DNA of 64,000 bases from Cryomorpha sp963741985 (GTDB lineage: Bacteria > Bacteroidota > Bacteroidia > Flavobacteriales_D > Cryomorphaceae), in the NCBI GenBank assembly GCA_963741985.1, contig CAVUKD010000002.1:124001-188000 (forward strand). The letters run 5' to 3'. This document shows positions 44,396 through 53,596 of this stretch, piece by piece; within the stretch, counting starts at the first letter, position 1; each line of letters begins with the position of its first letter. The translations under genes and the position numbers were made by a program. A model generated the notes under the pieces. That model did not search any database. It was not told where the DNA came from and saw nothing but the letters and a program-made list of their open reading frames with translations.

Positions 44396-45964
44396 CTATT
44401 TTTTTGCTTTTTTCTCTCCTATTTCAAGCGCAGTCAACAAGGAAGGGACGCCAGGATAGCGTAAAACTTTTTTTAATTTCATCTCCGCACCATCCATAAT
44501 AACCAGCGTATTTTTTGTTGGAGATATTGACTTTTCGATAAGTTTGATAATTTCAGATGCAGAGGCATCAGGAAAGGCTCCCCGTAATACAGTGGCCATT
44601 CCAGCAATAACGGGGGATGCCATACTAGTTCCCGACAAACTTTGGGTGAGACTATCGGGTTCTAAACTTCGTATACTTACGCCGGGTGCCAATACATCCA
44701 CTTCTTTACGGGAGTAATTTGAAAAATCGGCAATGAAATTCGTATCCGCTTTTTTAGTACCCGCAGCGACAGTAATCCATCCTTTCACAGATTTATTCCC
44801 ACCCAATGTGCCATCCGGGTAATTTTTGACTTTGGTATTGTTTTCCCCATCATTCCCGGCAGCATGAACGAATAGTACATCTTTGCTAATAGCGTATCTG
44901 ATAGCATCATAAACTACTCCTTTCTTAGGAGAGAAAGCTTTTCCAAAACTCATATTGATTACCTTCGCACCATTATCAGCGGCATACCGTATTCCGAGTG
45001 CCACGTCCTCATCGCGCTCATCGCCGTCTGGAACAATCCGTACCGGCATTATTATTGCATTTTCGGCCACTCCATTTATACCTTCACCGTTATTCCTTTT
45101 AGCTCCGATAATCCCCGCCACATGGGTGCCATGTGCAGGATCGCCCGCCCATACGTTATTATTTCCGTACCCAGTGCCTAGCCTATTTGCTTCTTCCACA
45201 TTAACAGAATCTCGGGGATGATAATCCAGATTGTAGTGATAATTAATTTTAGAGTTAAAATATGCTTCTTCTTTGATAATATACGCTCTTAGATTTTGCT
45301 TTTCAGCAGTGAGAAGAAAATTCTTGACCTGCTCATCATTTTTATCATCCGATTCAAAGTTTAGAAGTGCATTGATGGTTAACGAGTCAGTCGCAAGCTT
45401 CGCCTTCATGTACTCAGCAGCACCCTGATAAAGGGCGGCAAGCTGGGCGTATTGACTGAATTCGGCATTAAGATCCGATACGAGCGTATCATACCTTGCC
45501 TTGTAATTTTGAAATTTTTGGTAGTCCTTCTTTTGAGTTTTGGAAAGGGTATCGGGATTTACATTTCCAAAAATATTCTTGTACTCTCCGTAAAGTCGGG
45601 TAATCTCGAGAGGGGCATGTACCAGATTCCAGCCGTCCGAATTTCCCATAAAATTCCAACCATTCACATCATCGATATACCCATTGTGGTCATCGTCTAC
45701 ACCGTTTCCGGGAATTTCTCCCGTATTGACCCAGATTTTCCCTTGAAAATCAGGATGGTAAATATCCACACCATCATCGAGAACTGCGACAATAACCGGA
45801 GCAATTTCCAATCCATTGAATTGTTTATATGCCTCATTCACAGAAACGCCATAGACGCCATCAACATCTGGATCCAGATTAAACCAGTCTCCATTTCCGG
45901 TTTGTGCGAACAAACCGGTTGCACATAGTAGTATAGCGAAGAAGCTTGAAAGAAAATTTTTCAT
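44396..45964 (-). CDS. Secreted subtilisin-like S8 serine protease
   Basis: 522 residues with a signal peptide (LFAQ). The triad is visible: Asp near 63 in VVAVLDDGVDIYHPDF, His near 281 in AHGTHVAGIIGAK, Ser near 447 in LSGTSMASPVIAG. The 215 residues between Asp and His are far longer than the usual 35-70 and include a helical Lys/Glu-rich insert (LSKTQKKDYQKFQNYK). Oxyanion Asn is in HAAGNDGENN. The C-terminus stops after the catalytic domain with no T9SS domain. It probably works in the periplasm or at the surface. The insert may be a regulatory lid. Confidence 0.9.
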   Translation of the reverse strand: MKNFLSSFFAILLCATGLFAQTGNGDWFNLDPDVDGVYGVSVNEAYKQFNGLEIAPVIVAVLDDGVDIYHPDFQGKIWVNTGEIPGNGVDDDHNGYIDDVNGWNFMGNSDGWNLVHAPLEITRLYGEYKNIFGNVNPDTLSKTQKKDYQKFQNYKARYDTLVSDLNAEFSQYAQLAALYQGAAEYMKAKLATDSLTINALLNFESDDKNDEQVKNFLLTAEKQNLRAYIIKEEAYFNSKINYHYNLDYHPRDSVNVEEANRLGTGYGNNNVWAGDPAHGTHVAGIIGAKRNNGEGINGVAENAIIMPVRIVPDGDERDEDVALGIRYAADNGAKVINMSFGKAFSPKKGVVYDAIRYAISKDVLFVHAAGNDGENNTKVKNYPDGTLGGNKSVKGWITVAAGTKKADTNFIADFSNYSRKEVDVLAPGVSIRSLEPDSLTQSLSGTSMASPVIAGMATVLRGAFPDASASEIIKLIEKSISPTKNTLVIMDGAEMKLKKVLRYPGVPSLLTALEIGEKKAKK

Positions 45965-46031
45965 TTGAAAAGATTAATCCATTCACTGCGTAATAATCAA
46001 AAAATTGCAGTTCTAATAATTTTGAGCTCTC

Positions 46032-46490
46032 TTAGAAGCGGTGAGAAAGACCAAATCGACCTCCTGAAAGATGGCTGCCGCCACCAAATTCAAGGTTCAC
46101 TCCCCACCCATTATTCCAATAGTAACGGCCACCAACCTGTGCGCCAAGATCCAATCCGTCGTCGTGGTAATAATCATCGATGCCTGCAACGAACCCGATA
46201 TTAAGTCCAGCATAAAAATCCCAATCACGCGGAATATTCAACAAGGTATTGAAATGATAATCACCTCGACCTGAAATTGCGAGATAGTCCAACCTTAAAT
46301 CCAGACCAAGTTGCCCACCTAAGGTAATGTCGGGATGTACACCGAAATCCAACCCTATATAAAGAGGGACGCCACGACCGTAGAGGCCTACACCAAAATT
46401 AAGTTGTTTACCATTAGCACCAATGGGACTTTGAGCCATTGCCATAGAGGCCATCCCAAGGAATAATGCAATTCCAATCAATTTTTTCAT
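46032..46490 (-). CDS. Small outer-membrane beta-barrel protein
   Basis: 152 residues from the ATG at 46490 (an in-frame ATG at 46505 is also possible). The signal peptide ends MAMAQ. The mature part consists of alternating strands with Gly/aromatic turns (FGVGLYGRGVPLYIGLDFG, GGQLGLDLRLDYLAISGRG, DWDFYAGLNIGFVAG) and ends in the C-terminal FGLSHRF, the Phe signal for barrel insertion. With eight strands it would be a porin-like or OmpX/OmpW-sized barrel. No family name is assured. A -7 box lies upstream at 46522. Confidence 0.7.
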   Translation of the reverse strand: MKKLIGIALFLGMASMAMAQSPIGANGKQLNFGVGLYGRGVPLYIGLDFGVHPDITLGGQLGLDLRLDYLAISGRGDYHFNTLLNIPRDWDFYAGLNIGFVAGIDDYYHDDGLDLGAQVGGRYYWNNGWGVNLEFGGGSHLSGGRFGLSHRF

Positions 46491-46521
46491 CTTCACTATT
46501 TTCATTCCTAATTTTCTTGAA

Positions 46522-46529
46522 CAAAGGTA
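46522..46529 (-). promoter_or_regulatory. -7 box TACCTTTG for the barrel protein gene
   Basis: Reverse-strand TACCTTTG fits TAnnTTTG, 16 bp before the ATG at 46505 and 31 bp before that at 46490. Confidence 0.5.
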
Positions 46530-46782
46530 TAGAAGAATAGAGCAGCCATGCCATTTAAATTCTAAAAAACTTCACGCTTTTTTGGGATATTAACAGGTTA
46601 CACCGGTGCATGATCATTTGTTTCAGCCGGAGTGTTTCTATTTTCATAATTCCATTTCATAAATAATCTTTTAAACGCCTGATAAACGGAGTATTTCGAA
46701 AGATACAAAAGCAAAAATCCTAAATAATGAAATTCTAAGAAGATTTTTTTGGGAAATTCTTTTGGACAAAAGAATTTTAGGT

Positions 46783-46790
46783 TACTTTTG
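46783..46790 (+). promoter_or_regulatory. Promoter for tRNA-Asp: TTTG (46761) and TACTTTTG
   Basis: TACTTTTG fits TAnnTTTG with TTTG 18 bp upstream at 46761-46764; the tRNA begins 36 bp further on. Confidence 0.6.
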
Positions 46791-46826
46791 CCACCGCTTC
46801 GAATGAGAAGCATTTATTTTTATACC

Positions 46827-46900
46827 GGGTCCGGTAGTTCAGTTGGTTAGAATGCCTGCCTGTCACGCAGGAGGTCGCGAGTTCGAGTCTCGTCCGGACC
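46827..46900 (+). tRNA. tRNA-Asp (GTC)
   Basis: Complete cloverleaf of 74 nt. Acceptor GGTCCGG pairs with CCGGACC plus discriminator G; anticodon stem CCTGC/GCAGG with loop CTGTCAC, anticodon GTC at 46861-46863; T arm with GTTCGAGTC. CCA is not encoded. A terminator follows directly. Confidence 0.96.
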
Positions 46901-46903
46901 GCT

Positions 46904-46936
46904 TAAAAAGCTCTTCAGAAATGAGGGGCTTTTTTG
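46904..46936 (+). terminator. Intrinsic terminator of tRNA-Asp
   Basis: AAAAAGCTC and GGGGCTTTTTT arms around a short loop, followed by T residues. Confidence 0.75.
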
Positions 46937-47066
46937 CGTTTTAGGAGTGTATGAAGTTTGCTCGGAATATTTCACACTTTCGGCAAAAATGCTGATTCGA
47001 GAATCGTCACGTTTTGAAAAAGGGTCGATTATAATATCTATTTTCACATGATCAACTTCTTCCCGA

Positions 47067-47312
47067 ATGATTATTTATAAAAATTATATTTTATACTCTC
47101 ATAAATCTGACGTTTTTTATTGCGGACAGACAAACAATCTCAAAGATCGTCTTCGTCGTCACAATACCGGTCTGGTAGCTTCACCAAAAAATGGCATTCC
47201 GTGGAATCTGCTATGGCATGTCGAAAAACCAAATAGAAGCGAGACTATAAGATTGGAGATGAAACTCAAAAATTTTCCGCTTATGGCAAATCTCTCTGCG
47301 ATTTCCGTATAG
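47067..47312 (+). CDS. GIY-YIG nuclease-domain small protein, probably 3'-altered
   Basis: 81 residues. The GIY-YIG core is clear: YILYSHKSDVFYCGQTNNLK (GIY and YIG as YIL/YCG), Arg in RLRRHNTG, and Glu in RSETIRLEMKLKN. Small stand-alone proteins of this type in Bacteroidota often sit by tRNA genes, as here 167 bp after tRNA-Asp. The last ten residues (FPLMANLSAISV) do not match the family's usual C-terminal helix, and the other frames stay open beyond, so a frameshift near 47270 is possible. It may be a homing-type or repair nuclease; the true target is unknown. Confidence 0.65.
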   Translation: MIIYKNYILYSHKSDVFYCGQTNNLKDRLRRHNTGLVASPKNGIPWNLLWHVEKPNRSETIRLEMKLKNFPLMANLSAISV

Positions 47313-47387
47313 ACTTTGCGCAACTTGCGGTTAAAGTATTCGCAGCCTCCTCAGCCCACAAGGCAAATGAGTACATCCAGAATACTG

Positions 47388-48317
47388 CTAAAAAAGTTTC
47401 TTCCTTTTGATAATGTATTTGAGCAATACATCATTGAATCCATCAGAGATATCGGCAGGCACAAAATCAATTCCGTACTGGCCGCATTTCACAGAAAGTT
47501 CCTCCGTAAACGATTTTATTTGAGATAAATAAGTATCCCTAATTTCATTGGGATGAGCCTTTATTTGCTCGCCTGTCTCGGTATCAATAAAAGTATAAGG
47601 CCGGTTATCGAAATCGAAATCGAGTTCCGTACGCTTATCTGTAATATGAAAGAGGATTACCTCATGCTTGTTGAATTTGAGGTGCTGCAGCGCCGAGAAA
47701 AGTTGGTCACTATGCGCTGAATTGTCGAACATATCGCTAAAAACTACAACCAGCGAACGACGATGAATACGCTCTGCTATTTGATGCAAAGCATCCACTG
47801 CAGCTGTTTCTGAAGCATCTGTAGATTTCTCGGCATTTAAAAATGACTCCATGTGATTGAAGAGAAACTTATGATGTGCCATGGTGGATTTAGCCGGAGA
47901 ATGAAAATCCACTTCTCCCGCAAATGTGGTAAGTCCCACGGCATCGCGCTGTCTGCGCATCATTTCGGTAATCGCTGCTGAAGCATATATAGAAAAAGTC
48001 AGTTTGCTGTGTTTGTCATCACCCTGAGGCTCGGGATAACGCATAGATGCTGATGTATCGAGCAATATCCGGCAGCGAAGATTAGTCTCTTCTTCATACC
48101 GCTTTACAAAAAGTTTATCCGTTCGGGCAAACAGCTTCCAATCCATGTGGCGGGTGCTTTCTCCCGTATTATATAATCGATGCTCAGCAAATTCCACAGA
48201 AAAACCGTGGAAAGGACTCTTATGCATTCCGGTAATAAACCCTTCAACCACCTGTCGCGCAAGGAACTCAAGATGGGTAAGGTTCTGATATCTCTTTCGA
48301 TCAATATTGATAGCCAT
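47388..48317 (-). CDS. DUF58 domain protein
   Basis: 309 residues, full family length. It begins with the conserved VEGFITGMHKSPFHGFSVEF and GESTRHMDWKLFARTDKLFV motif block of DUF58, followed by a von Willebrand A-like fold with the MIDAS-type ILLDTSASMRYP (DxSxS) and later SDMFDNS. DUF58 proteins usually sit with MoxR ATPases and BatA/BatB proteins in stress-response or metal-insertion systems; no MoxR or Bat gene is in this window. A cytoplasmic location is likely since no signal peptide or helix is seen. Confidence 0.88.
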   Translation of the reverse strand: MAINIDRKRYQNLTHLEFLARQVVEGFITGMHKSPFHGFSVEFAEHRLYNTGESTRHMDWKLFARTDKLFVKRYEEETNLRCRILLDTSASMRYPEPQGDDKHSKLTFSIYASAAITEMMRRQRDAVGLTTFAGEVDFHSPAKSTMAHHKFLFNHMESFLNAEKSTDASETAAVDALHQIAERIHRRSLVVVFSDMFDNSAHSDQLFSALQHLKFNKHEVILFHITDKRTELDFDFDNRPYTFIDTETGEQIKAHPNEIRDTYLSQIKSFTEELSVKCGQYGIDFVPADISDGFNDVLLKYIIKRKKLF

Positions 48318-48473
48318 AGGTGCCGAAATTACAAAAGTTTAAAGTAAGTAATTCGGTTGATGTAATGGTCTTCTGCAGATTTCCATGCAAAAAATAAAAA
48401 ATAGTAAACCGAAAAAGCCCGATCCCCTTTCGGGAATTGGACTTTCACGGTTTCTTTCTGTTCAAAGACGATA

Positions 48474-48665
48474 TTACATTCTGTCAATAGTTTCTTTGAT
48501 CTTTTCTTTCGACTCGCCGGTTTTCTGTTGGATTCTACCAAGCAATTCGTCTTCCTTACCTTCTGCGTATTGCAAATCATCATCAGTAAGATCGGCATAT
48601 TGTTGTTTCAATTTACCTTTCATTTCATTCCAATTTCCTTTAATTTTATCTTCAGTTGCGCTCAT
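48474..48665 (-). CDS. CsbD family stress protein
   Basis: 63 residues: MSATEDKIKGNWNEMKGKLK, then QYADLTDDDLQYAEGKEDEL and GRIQQKTGESKEKIKETI. This matches the complete CsbD fold (four short helices with NWxxxKGxxKxxxxxLTDDDL). CsbD proteins are abundant, very soluble stress proteins controlled by general stress regulators; the molecular function is unknown. It lies near other stress-type genes (PRC barrel, PPK2). Confidence 0.93.
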   Translation of the reverse strand: MSATEDKIKGNWNEMKGKLKQQYADLTDDDLQYAEGKEDELLGRIQQKTGESKEKIKETIDRM

Positions 48666-48912
48666 AATATTTTGTTTTATTGAGATTAATATTTAATTCT
48701 GGTATAAACACTACCAGAAATATGCCACCCAAAGCGAATAGACACACTAATCAACATAACCTATTGTAATTCAAAATATTAATCTCAATTTTCAAATTTT
48801 ACGCGAAAAAAGCTATTCGAAAAGATTGGGGTAAATCTACACGTGGTGGGGTAGATAATGGTACACATGCTGTGAAAGCGACTTTGCCGAAAGGTAAGTT
48901 CAACCCGAAAAT

Positions 48913-49983
48913 TTATGCAAGAGGAGGCTCCAAATCCGACTGATGATCGATCAACTTTTTAATAATGGTATCAATCTCATCCTTATTCTCCACAATAAAT
49001 GCTTTCGCTGCCTGCCGAAGGGCCTCCATATTTTTTGGATCTGCATTGTCCATTTCAGGATCAGCCAGACCGATTTCTGGATCCAGCCGATGATAATCCT
49101 CCTTATCAGCAGCTAGCTGGGTATTGTAAATTTGCTTCAATTGGTAATTCACAGTTTCCGAATTTCCACTCATCATTATGTCGATTATCGGTTGAATCCA
49201 CCTGAACTTACCGGCATTTTTGAATTTATCATATTTATAAGGCTGCTTTTTAGCCATCGATCCCGCCCCGGTGCCGAGCGAAATAAATAACATATCTTCC
49301 ACGCACGGTTGATTCACCTTTCCAGCATCTTCAAAGTTTAATTTTCGAGCTTCGGCATAGGCGCAAAGTGCCGGATTATTTGCAAACATACCTCCATCAA
49401 TCAAAGCATAAGCAGTATCATCTTGTGAATATATGAGAGGCGGTTCAAAATAAGTCGGTGCCGAAGCGGTGGCCCTTACCACATCGCGCATTTTAAAATC
49501 TTTGATGTTGCTTTCCCGAGCATCTTTAGAAGTGAAGAAAATAGCCTTGCGTTTTTCGATGTCATAGGCGGTTATCAAACAGGGCTTTAAAAGACCAGAG
49601 AGGAGGCTTTCGCCAAAATACGCTCGGAGTGCTGTCTCAAATTCAACGGCATCATATTTTTCGTCTGACAAGCCACCAAACGACTCTATCTTTTGCCAAA
49701 TCTTAAGATTGAAAATGCGCGGACCATTAAGAAAATAAAGATCTACGGCTTCTTCGGCGGTGTATTTTGGTCGTATTCCATTCTTTGGGTCAGGAAGTAA
49801 GTAAAGTCCGGTGAGAATCCCCCCTGTACTCGTGCCGGCTATGAGATCGAAATAATCGGCAATACGTACATTATCACCCTGTATTCGACGAAGTTCCGAT
49901 TCGATATATTCCAAAATCACCCCAGGGATTATTCCCCGAATTCCTCCTCCATCAATCGATAAAATAGCAACTTTCTTTTTCAT
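48913..49983 (-). CDS. Patatin-like phospholipase
   Basis: 356 residues. The Ser-Asp dyad motifs are complete: SIDGGGIRGIIPGVILEYIE (oxyanion GGGxRG), AGTSTGGILTG (GxSxG nucleophile Ser), and DGGMFANNPALCAYAEA (DGG/A with the catalytic Asp). No signal peptide is present, so it acts in the cytoplasm. Patatin-type enzymes cleave acyl esters of phospholipids. The C-terminus carries a Lys-rich tail (IVENKDEIDTIIKKLIDH). Single-gene unit; neighbours on the same strand are spaced by more than 100 bp. Confidence 0.92.
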   Translation of the reverse strand: MKKKVAILSIDGGGIRGIIPGVILEYIESELRRIQGDNVRIADYFDLIAGTSTGGILTGLYLLPDPKNGIRPKYTAEEAVDLYFLNGPRIFNLKIWQKIESFGGLSDEKYDAVEFETALRAYFGESLLSGLLKPCLITAYDIEKRKAIFFTSKDARESNIKDFKMRDVVRATASAPTYFEPPLIYSQDDTAYALIDGGMFANNPALCAYAEARKLNFEDAGKVNQPCVEDMLFISLGTGAGSMAKKQPYKYDKFKNAGKFRWIQPIIDIMMSGNSETVNYQLKQIYNTQLAADKEDYHRLDPEIGLADPEMDNADPKNMEALRQAAKAFIVENKDEIDTIIKKLIDHQSDLEPPLA

Positions 49984-50121
49984 AGCAGACGCAATTTGAT
50001 TTCAATAATTAATCACTTACTGAAATACGAAGGTAAGGATTATGAAAAATCAGTGCCGAAAAAGAAGCATTTGAAACAGCGCTTAACAGCCTCTCCAATT
50101 AGAACAGGCAAAATCTTCTTG

Positions 50122-50490
50122 CTAAAATGCTTGATGAAAACGTTCAACATTATAAAATGCGTACACCGATATTATAAAATCAGCTTGCGGTTGTTGTGGC
50201 CAGTTGTCTTTATCAAAACCCGGAGCCTTTTCGAGTCGCTCTTTGGAAACATCTAAAACCATCCGTTCATTAATGGTATCGACGGAAAATGCCTGAAGTG
50301 GAACTGCAAAATATTTGCTTCCCATGTTTAAAAATCCATCCTCAACCGAAAGAACCGCATAAATCACTTCACCCGTTCGCAGATCGATCATCAAATCTTT
50401 AATATTCCCCAGTACTTCGTCGTGTTTGTCGCGTACCGGAGTTCCTTTTATACTTGCTGCCGTAAGTAGGAGATCTTCAGAAGAAGTCAT
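50122..50490 (-). CDS. PRC-barrel domain protein
   Basis: 122 residues. A single PRC barrel occupies about residues 10-85: AASIKGTPVRDKHDEVLGNI, KDLMIDLRTGEVIYAVLSVE, SKYFAVPLQAF. The domain is a small beta barrel first seen in photosynthetic reaction centre H and RimM; stand-alone copies are common in stress-linked loci and may bind RNA or membranes. The C-terminal 25 residues (PQADFIISVYAFYNVERF) are an odd hydrophobic tail without a clear homologue and may have arisen by read-through into noncoding sequence. Confidence 0.8.
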   Translation of the reverse strand: MTSSEDLLLTAASIKGTPVRDKHDEVLGNIKDLMIDLRTGEVIYAVLSVEDGFLNMGSKYFAVPLQAFSVDTINERMVLDVSKERLEKAPGFDKDNWPQQPQADFIISVYAFYNVERFHQAF

Positions 50491-50632
50491 ATCAATTCAT
50501 TTTTAGTTTGTATTATTTCTTATTGGTGCAATTTCTATTCCATACGTATGGATCAGATAATGTGCTCTTTAAAAAAATAGACTGGGGAAAGCTTGCTACA
50601 AAAAATGGGTATTGGCCCCCGTTGGGAAAATT

Positions 50633-51517
50633 TTAACTCCCCCTTTCCAAGAGTTCCTTTCCTTCTTGTACTTCAGCCCTTTTTTTATCATCTGTCTTCG
50701 GCCAGGGCTCTTTGACTTTATCCAATTCCCGGGCTACAATAGTTGTAACAATCGCACGGGCAGTATCCTTATCATCACCGGGTATGATAAACCAAGGACT
50801 GTCTGCAGTTGCCGTATGGGCAATGGCCTCTTCAAAAGCGTGCATATAATCATCCCAAAAAGGACGCTCTTTCACATCGCTCATTTTAAACTTCCAATGC
50901 TTATCCGGTTCATTAATCCGATCGAACAAACGATCTTTCTGCTCTTCTTTGGAAATGTGCAGAAAAAACTTTATCACGGTAGTTCCGGTATCGACCTGAT
51001 TTTGCTCAAAATTTCGAATCATTCGAAACCTACGCTGCCACAATTCCTCAGTGACGTCGCCGGCGCCATGAATTCCGGGAATATCCTGAGGCACGAGGTA
51101 CGAAGGATGAACGCGTACAACGAGAACTTCCTCGTAGTGAGATCGGTTAAATATCCCAATAATCCCACGAGGCGGTAGCCGGAGATGCACGCGCCACAAA
51201 AAATCGTGGCGCAACTCAATGGGTGTTGGCTGTTTGAATCCGTGCACCTGAACTCCTTGCGGATTAACCCCGGTGACAAGTCGCTCAATGGTTCCATCCT
51301 TTCCGGCAGCGTCCATCGCCTGAAAAATAAGGAGTACGGCTCGATTTTGATTCGCGTACATGCGCTCCTGAAAATCGGCTATGGTTTTCACATTTTCTTC
51401 AATAATATGCTTTGAGTCGTCATCGCTGATCTCATCATCGGGCTTCGTTGAATAATCAGAAAGTTTAAAATCCTTTCCTGAACTTACTTGGTATTTATCA
51501 GTTTCGATGTCTTTCAT
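50633..51517 (-). CDS. ppk2: PPK2-family polyphosphate kinase
   Basis: 294 residues. The P-loop kinase motifs of PPK2 are evident: LLIFQAMDAAGKDGTIERL (Walker A GKDG), the lid HDFLWRVHLRLPPRGIIGIF and NRSHYEEVLVVRVHPSYL (lid and catalytic Arg), then DTGTTVIKFFLHISKEEQ and the C-terminal YMHAFEEAI. PPK2 enzymes move phosphate between polyphosphate and nucleotides (ADP/GDP or AMP). The N-terminal extension (about 45 residues) precedes the core. Which class applies needs comparison. Polyphosphate links with the neighbouring stress genes, as context only. Confidence 0.9.
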   Translation of the reverse strand: MKDIETDKYQVSSGKDFKLSDYSTKPDDEISDDDSKHIIEENVKTIADFQERMYANQNRAVLLIFQAMDAAGKDGTIERLVTGVNPQGVQVHGFKQPTPIELRHDFLWRVHLRLPPRGIIGIFNRSHYEEVLVVRVHPSYLVPQDIPGIHGAGDVTEELWQRRFRMIRNFEQNQVDTGTTVIKFFLHISKEEQKDRLFDRINEPDKHWKFKMSDVKERPFWDDYMHAFEEAIAHTATADSPWFIIPGDDKDTARAIVTTIVARELDKVKEPWPKTDDKKRAEVQEGKELLERGS

Positions 51518-51803
51518 GGCTTATAATTTTGTGTGGGGTGAAATAAACGGTCAGGAATAAAACCAAATATTATTCCATTTGTTGCTATAATTTCCCTTCA
51601 AAGATTTAAATGGTAGAGAGATTAAATGAAACCGAAATACCAAAACTCAACGGAAAGGGCTATATTTAGCAGTTAAATCAATTCCCTGCCACCCTAATTT
51701 ACACGTCAGGCTTACAATGAATTTCAGCGGGAAGATCAATCTGATAAAACCTTTTGAAAAGGGTGAGATTTGACTATTTAAAATATCCGATTTAAAAATC
51801 CCG

Positions 51804-52457
51804 ATGAGAAAAATTGAATCATTAAACCAGTTTAAATCCAAAAAAGCAGGAATAGCTATTCTTGTTATTATGTACGCGATAATGGGATTGGGCTATAGAT
51901 CAGCCCTCTCGACTTGGTTCGTGTTTCTCACACCCATTATGCTATTTATTACTGCAGGGATGATTTGGGTAGATTCCAAAACGAATAACAAACTGGGATG
52001 GCCGGTTGCGATAATCGTGATTCTGGCAGGCTATCTTATTGAAATTATCGGTGTTCACTTTCCGGAAATTTTCGGTTCCTATAAATACGGTGAAATGATG
52101 GGATGGAAATTTTTCGAAGCTCCGCCAATTATAGGCGTCGAATGGTTGATTATTGTCTGGGGATCGTTTGCTATGGCAACTCCATTTCAAGTACATCCTG
52201 TTTTAAAATGGCTTTTTGCAGCATTAATCGGAACTGGACTTTTTTGGGCTATTGAGCCTGTGGCGCGCCACTATTCATTGTGGACATGGTACGAAGCCAC
52301 AATTCCGTTTCGTAATTACGGCCTTCGATTTATTCTTCTTTTTATTTTTGCAGCTCTTTTTGAAAAATATCCACTTATGGCAAAACCACGACTTGGTCAA
52401 ACCGCAATAATTTGCCAAATTCTTTTCTTTATATGGTTACGCTCCCAAATTCGATAA
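51804..52457 (+). CDS. Carotenoid biosynthesis protein (CruF/DUF422-like)
   Basis: 217 residues with about six to seven membrane helices. The family signature is seen as YLIEIIGVHFPEIFGSYKYG followed by FEAPPIIGVEWLIIVWGSF (Glu and His-rich polar residues inside helices) and FRNYGLRFILLFIFAALFE. DUF422 members include the 1',2'-hydratase CruF that modifies psi-ends of carotenoids such as gamma-carotene. No other carotenoid genes are in the window, so the substrate is open. It is followed 4 bp later by an AI-2E transporter gene, in one unit. Confidence 0.8.
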   Translation: MRKIESLNQFKSKKAGIAILVIMYAIMGLGYRSALSTWFVFLTPIMLFITAGMIWVDSKTNNKLGWPVAIIVILAGYLIEIIGVHFPEIFGSYKYGEMMGWKFFEAPPIIGVEWLIIVWGSFAMATPFQVHPVLKWLFAALIGTGLFWAIEPVARHYSLWTWYEATIPFRNYGLRFILLFIFAALFEKYPLMAKPRLGQTAIICQILFFIWLRSQIR

Positions 52458-52461
52458 AGTA

Positions 52462-53556
52462 ATGGTATCAAAAATTATTAAAACCATTTTCATCCTCGGT
52501 TTATTATTCCTGACCGGCTGGGTATTGTATACCTCTTCCACCATTATTCTTTACATTCTGGTATCTATAGTAGTAGCGCTCATTGCACGACCTGTCATGG
52601 TTCTTTTGCAAAAGGTGCACTTGCGCGGAAGAAGAATGGGAAACAGCCTGAGAGCCGGGATATCACTCTTTATCGTTTTGGGCCTTGTATCTTTGGTAAT
52701 TGGGCTCTTTTTACCAATTATAGTCAAAGAATTTCGCCTTATTTCTCAAATCGATTTGACCGCTGTTCAGAATAAAACAGCACCATTCATATCAAAATTC
52801 AACGAGTATGCAGAAAAATTTAACATAAACGAAAGCGACCAAATCCAGAAAGGAGATATTATAGGATTCTTGATGCAATCCTTAAACCTTTCGCATCTGC
52901 CGGGCATATTCAATTCGGTCCTGGGCGTATTTGGAAACATTCTTATTGCTATTTTCTCCATTGCATTTATTTCATTTTTCTTGTTAAAAGACAATGAACG
53001 CATTACGCGATTGGTACTATCAGTCACTCCATTTTCACTCGAATCGGACGTCTTGCGAATAATGACGAACACACGAACCACCCTATCCAGGTATTTCTTA
53101 GGATTGTTGATACAAATTGTCGCCATCTCCACTACCGTTTTTATTGGGTTGAGTATTCTGGGTGTAGAAAATGCATTATTAATTGCCGTTTTCACGGGGA
53201 TGGTGAATCTGGTGCCCTATCTCGGGCCTTGGATTGGTGCTACGTTTGGTGTCTTTATCGTAATTGCGAATAATATTAACGGAAGCTTCACCGAAGTAAT
53301 CGAACCTAAACTAATCGGCCTATTGGTCGTTTTCGCGATTACGCAAATGATAGATAATTACGTGTTTCAACCCACTATTTTCTCTAATAGTATTAATGCT
53401 CATCCATTGGAGATCTTTTTGGTAATCCTTGTTGCCGGAACTATCGGTGGTGTAGGTGGAATGATTGCCGCCATTCCTGTCTATGCATTTTTGCGTATTG
53501 TCTTTACAGAAATGGACAATGAGTTTGGATGGCTTAAACGAATAAGAGCCCGATAA
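52462..53556 (+). CDS. AI-2E family (PerM/TqsA) membrane protein, second copy
   Basis: 364 residues, same architecture as the gene at 35448: N-terminal helix pair, a soluble helical segment around 95-140, and C-terminal helices with MVNLVPYLGPWIGATFGVFI, NSINAHPLEIFLVILVAG and GTIGGVGGMIAAIPVYAFLR. It follows the CruF-like gene by 4 bp. Its substrate is not known. A bidirectional terminator follows at 53598-53626. Confidence 0.88.
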   Translation: MVSKIIKTIFILGLLFLTGWVLYTSSTIILYILVSIVVALIARPVMVLLQKVHLRGRRMGNSLRAGISLFIVLGLVSLVIGLFLPIIVKEFRLISQIDLTAVQNKTAPFISKFNEYAEKFNINESDQIQKGDIIGFLMQSLNLSHLPGIFNSVLGVFGNILIAIFSIAFISFFLLKDNERITRLVLSVTPFSLESDVLRIMTNTRTTLSRYFLGLLIQIVAISTTVFIGLSILGVENALLIAVFTGMVNLVPYLGPWIGATFGVFIVIANNINGSFTEVIEPKLIGLLVVFAITQMIDNYVFQPTIFSNSINAHPLEIFLVILVAGTIGGVGGMIAAIPVYAFLRIVFTEMDNEFGWLKRIRAR

Positions 53557-53596
53557 TACAATCGGAACATCAAAAAATATGAACCTTCTGAAAACC

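Noticed and set aside
46847..47047. Open frame on the minus strand over tRNA-Asp
   Set aside because: It is the complement of the tRNA; such frames are frequent annotation artefacts.
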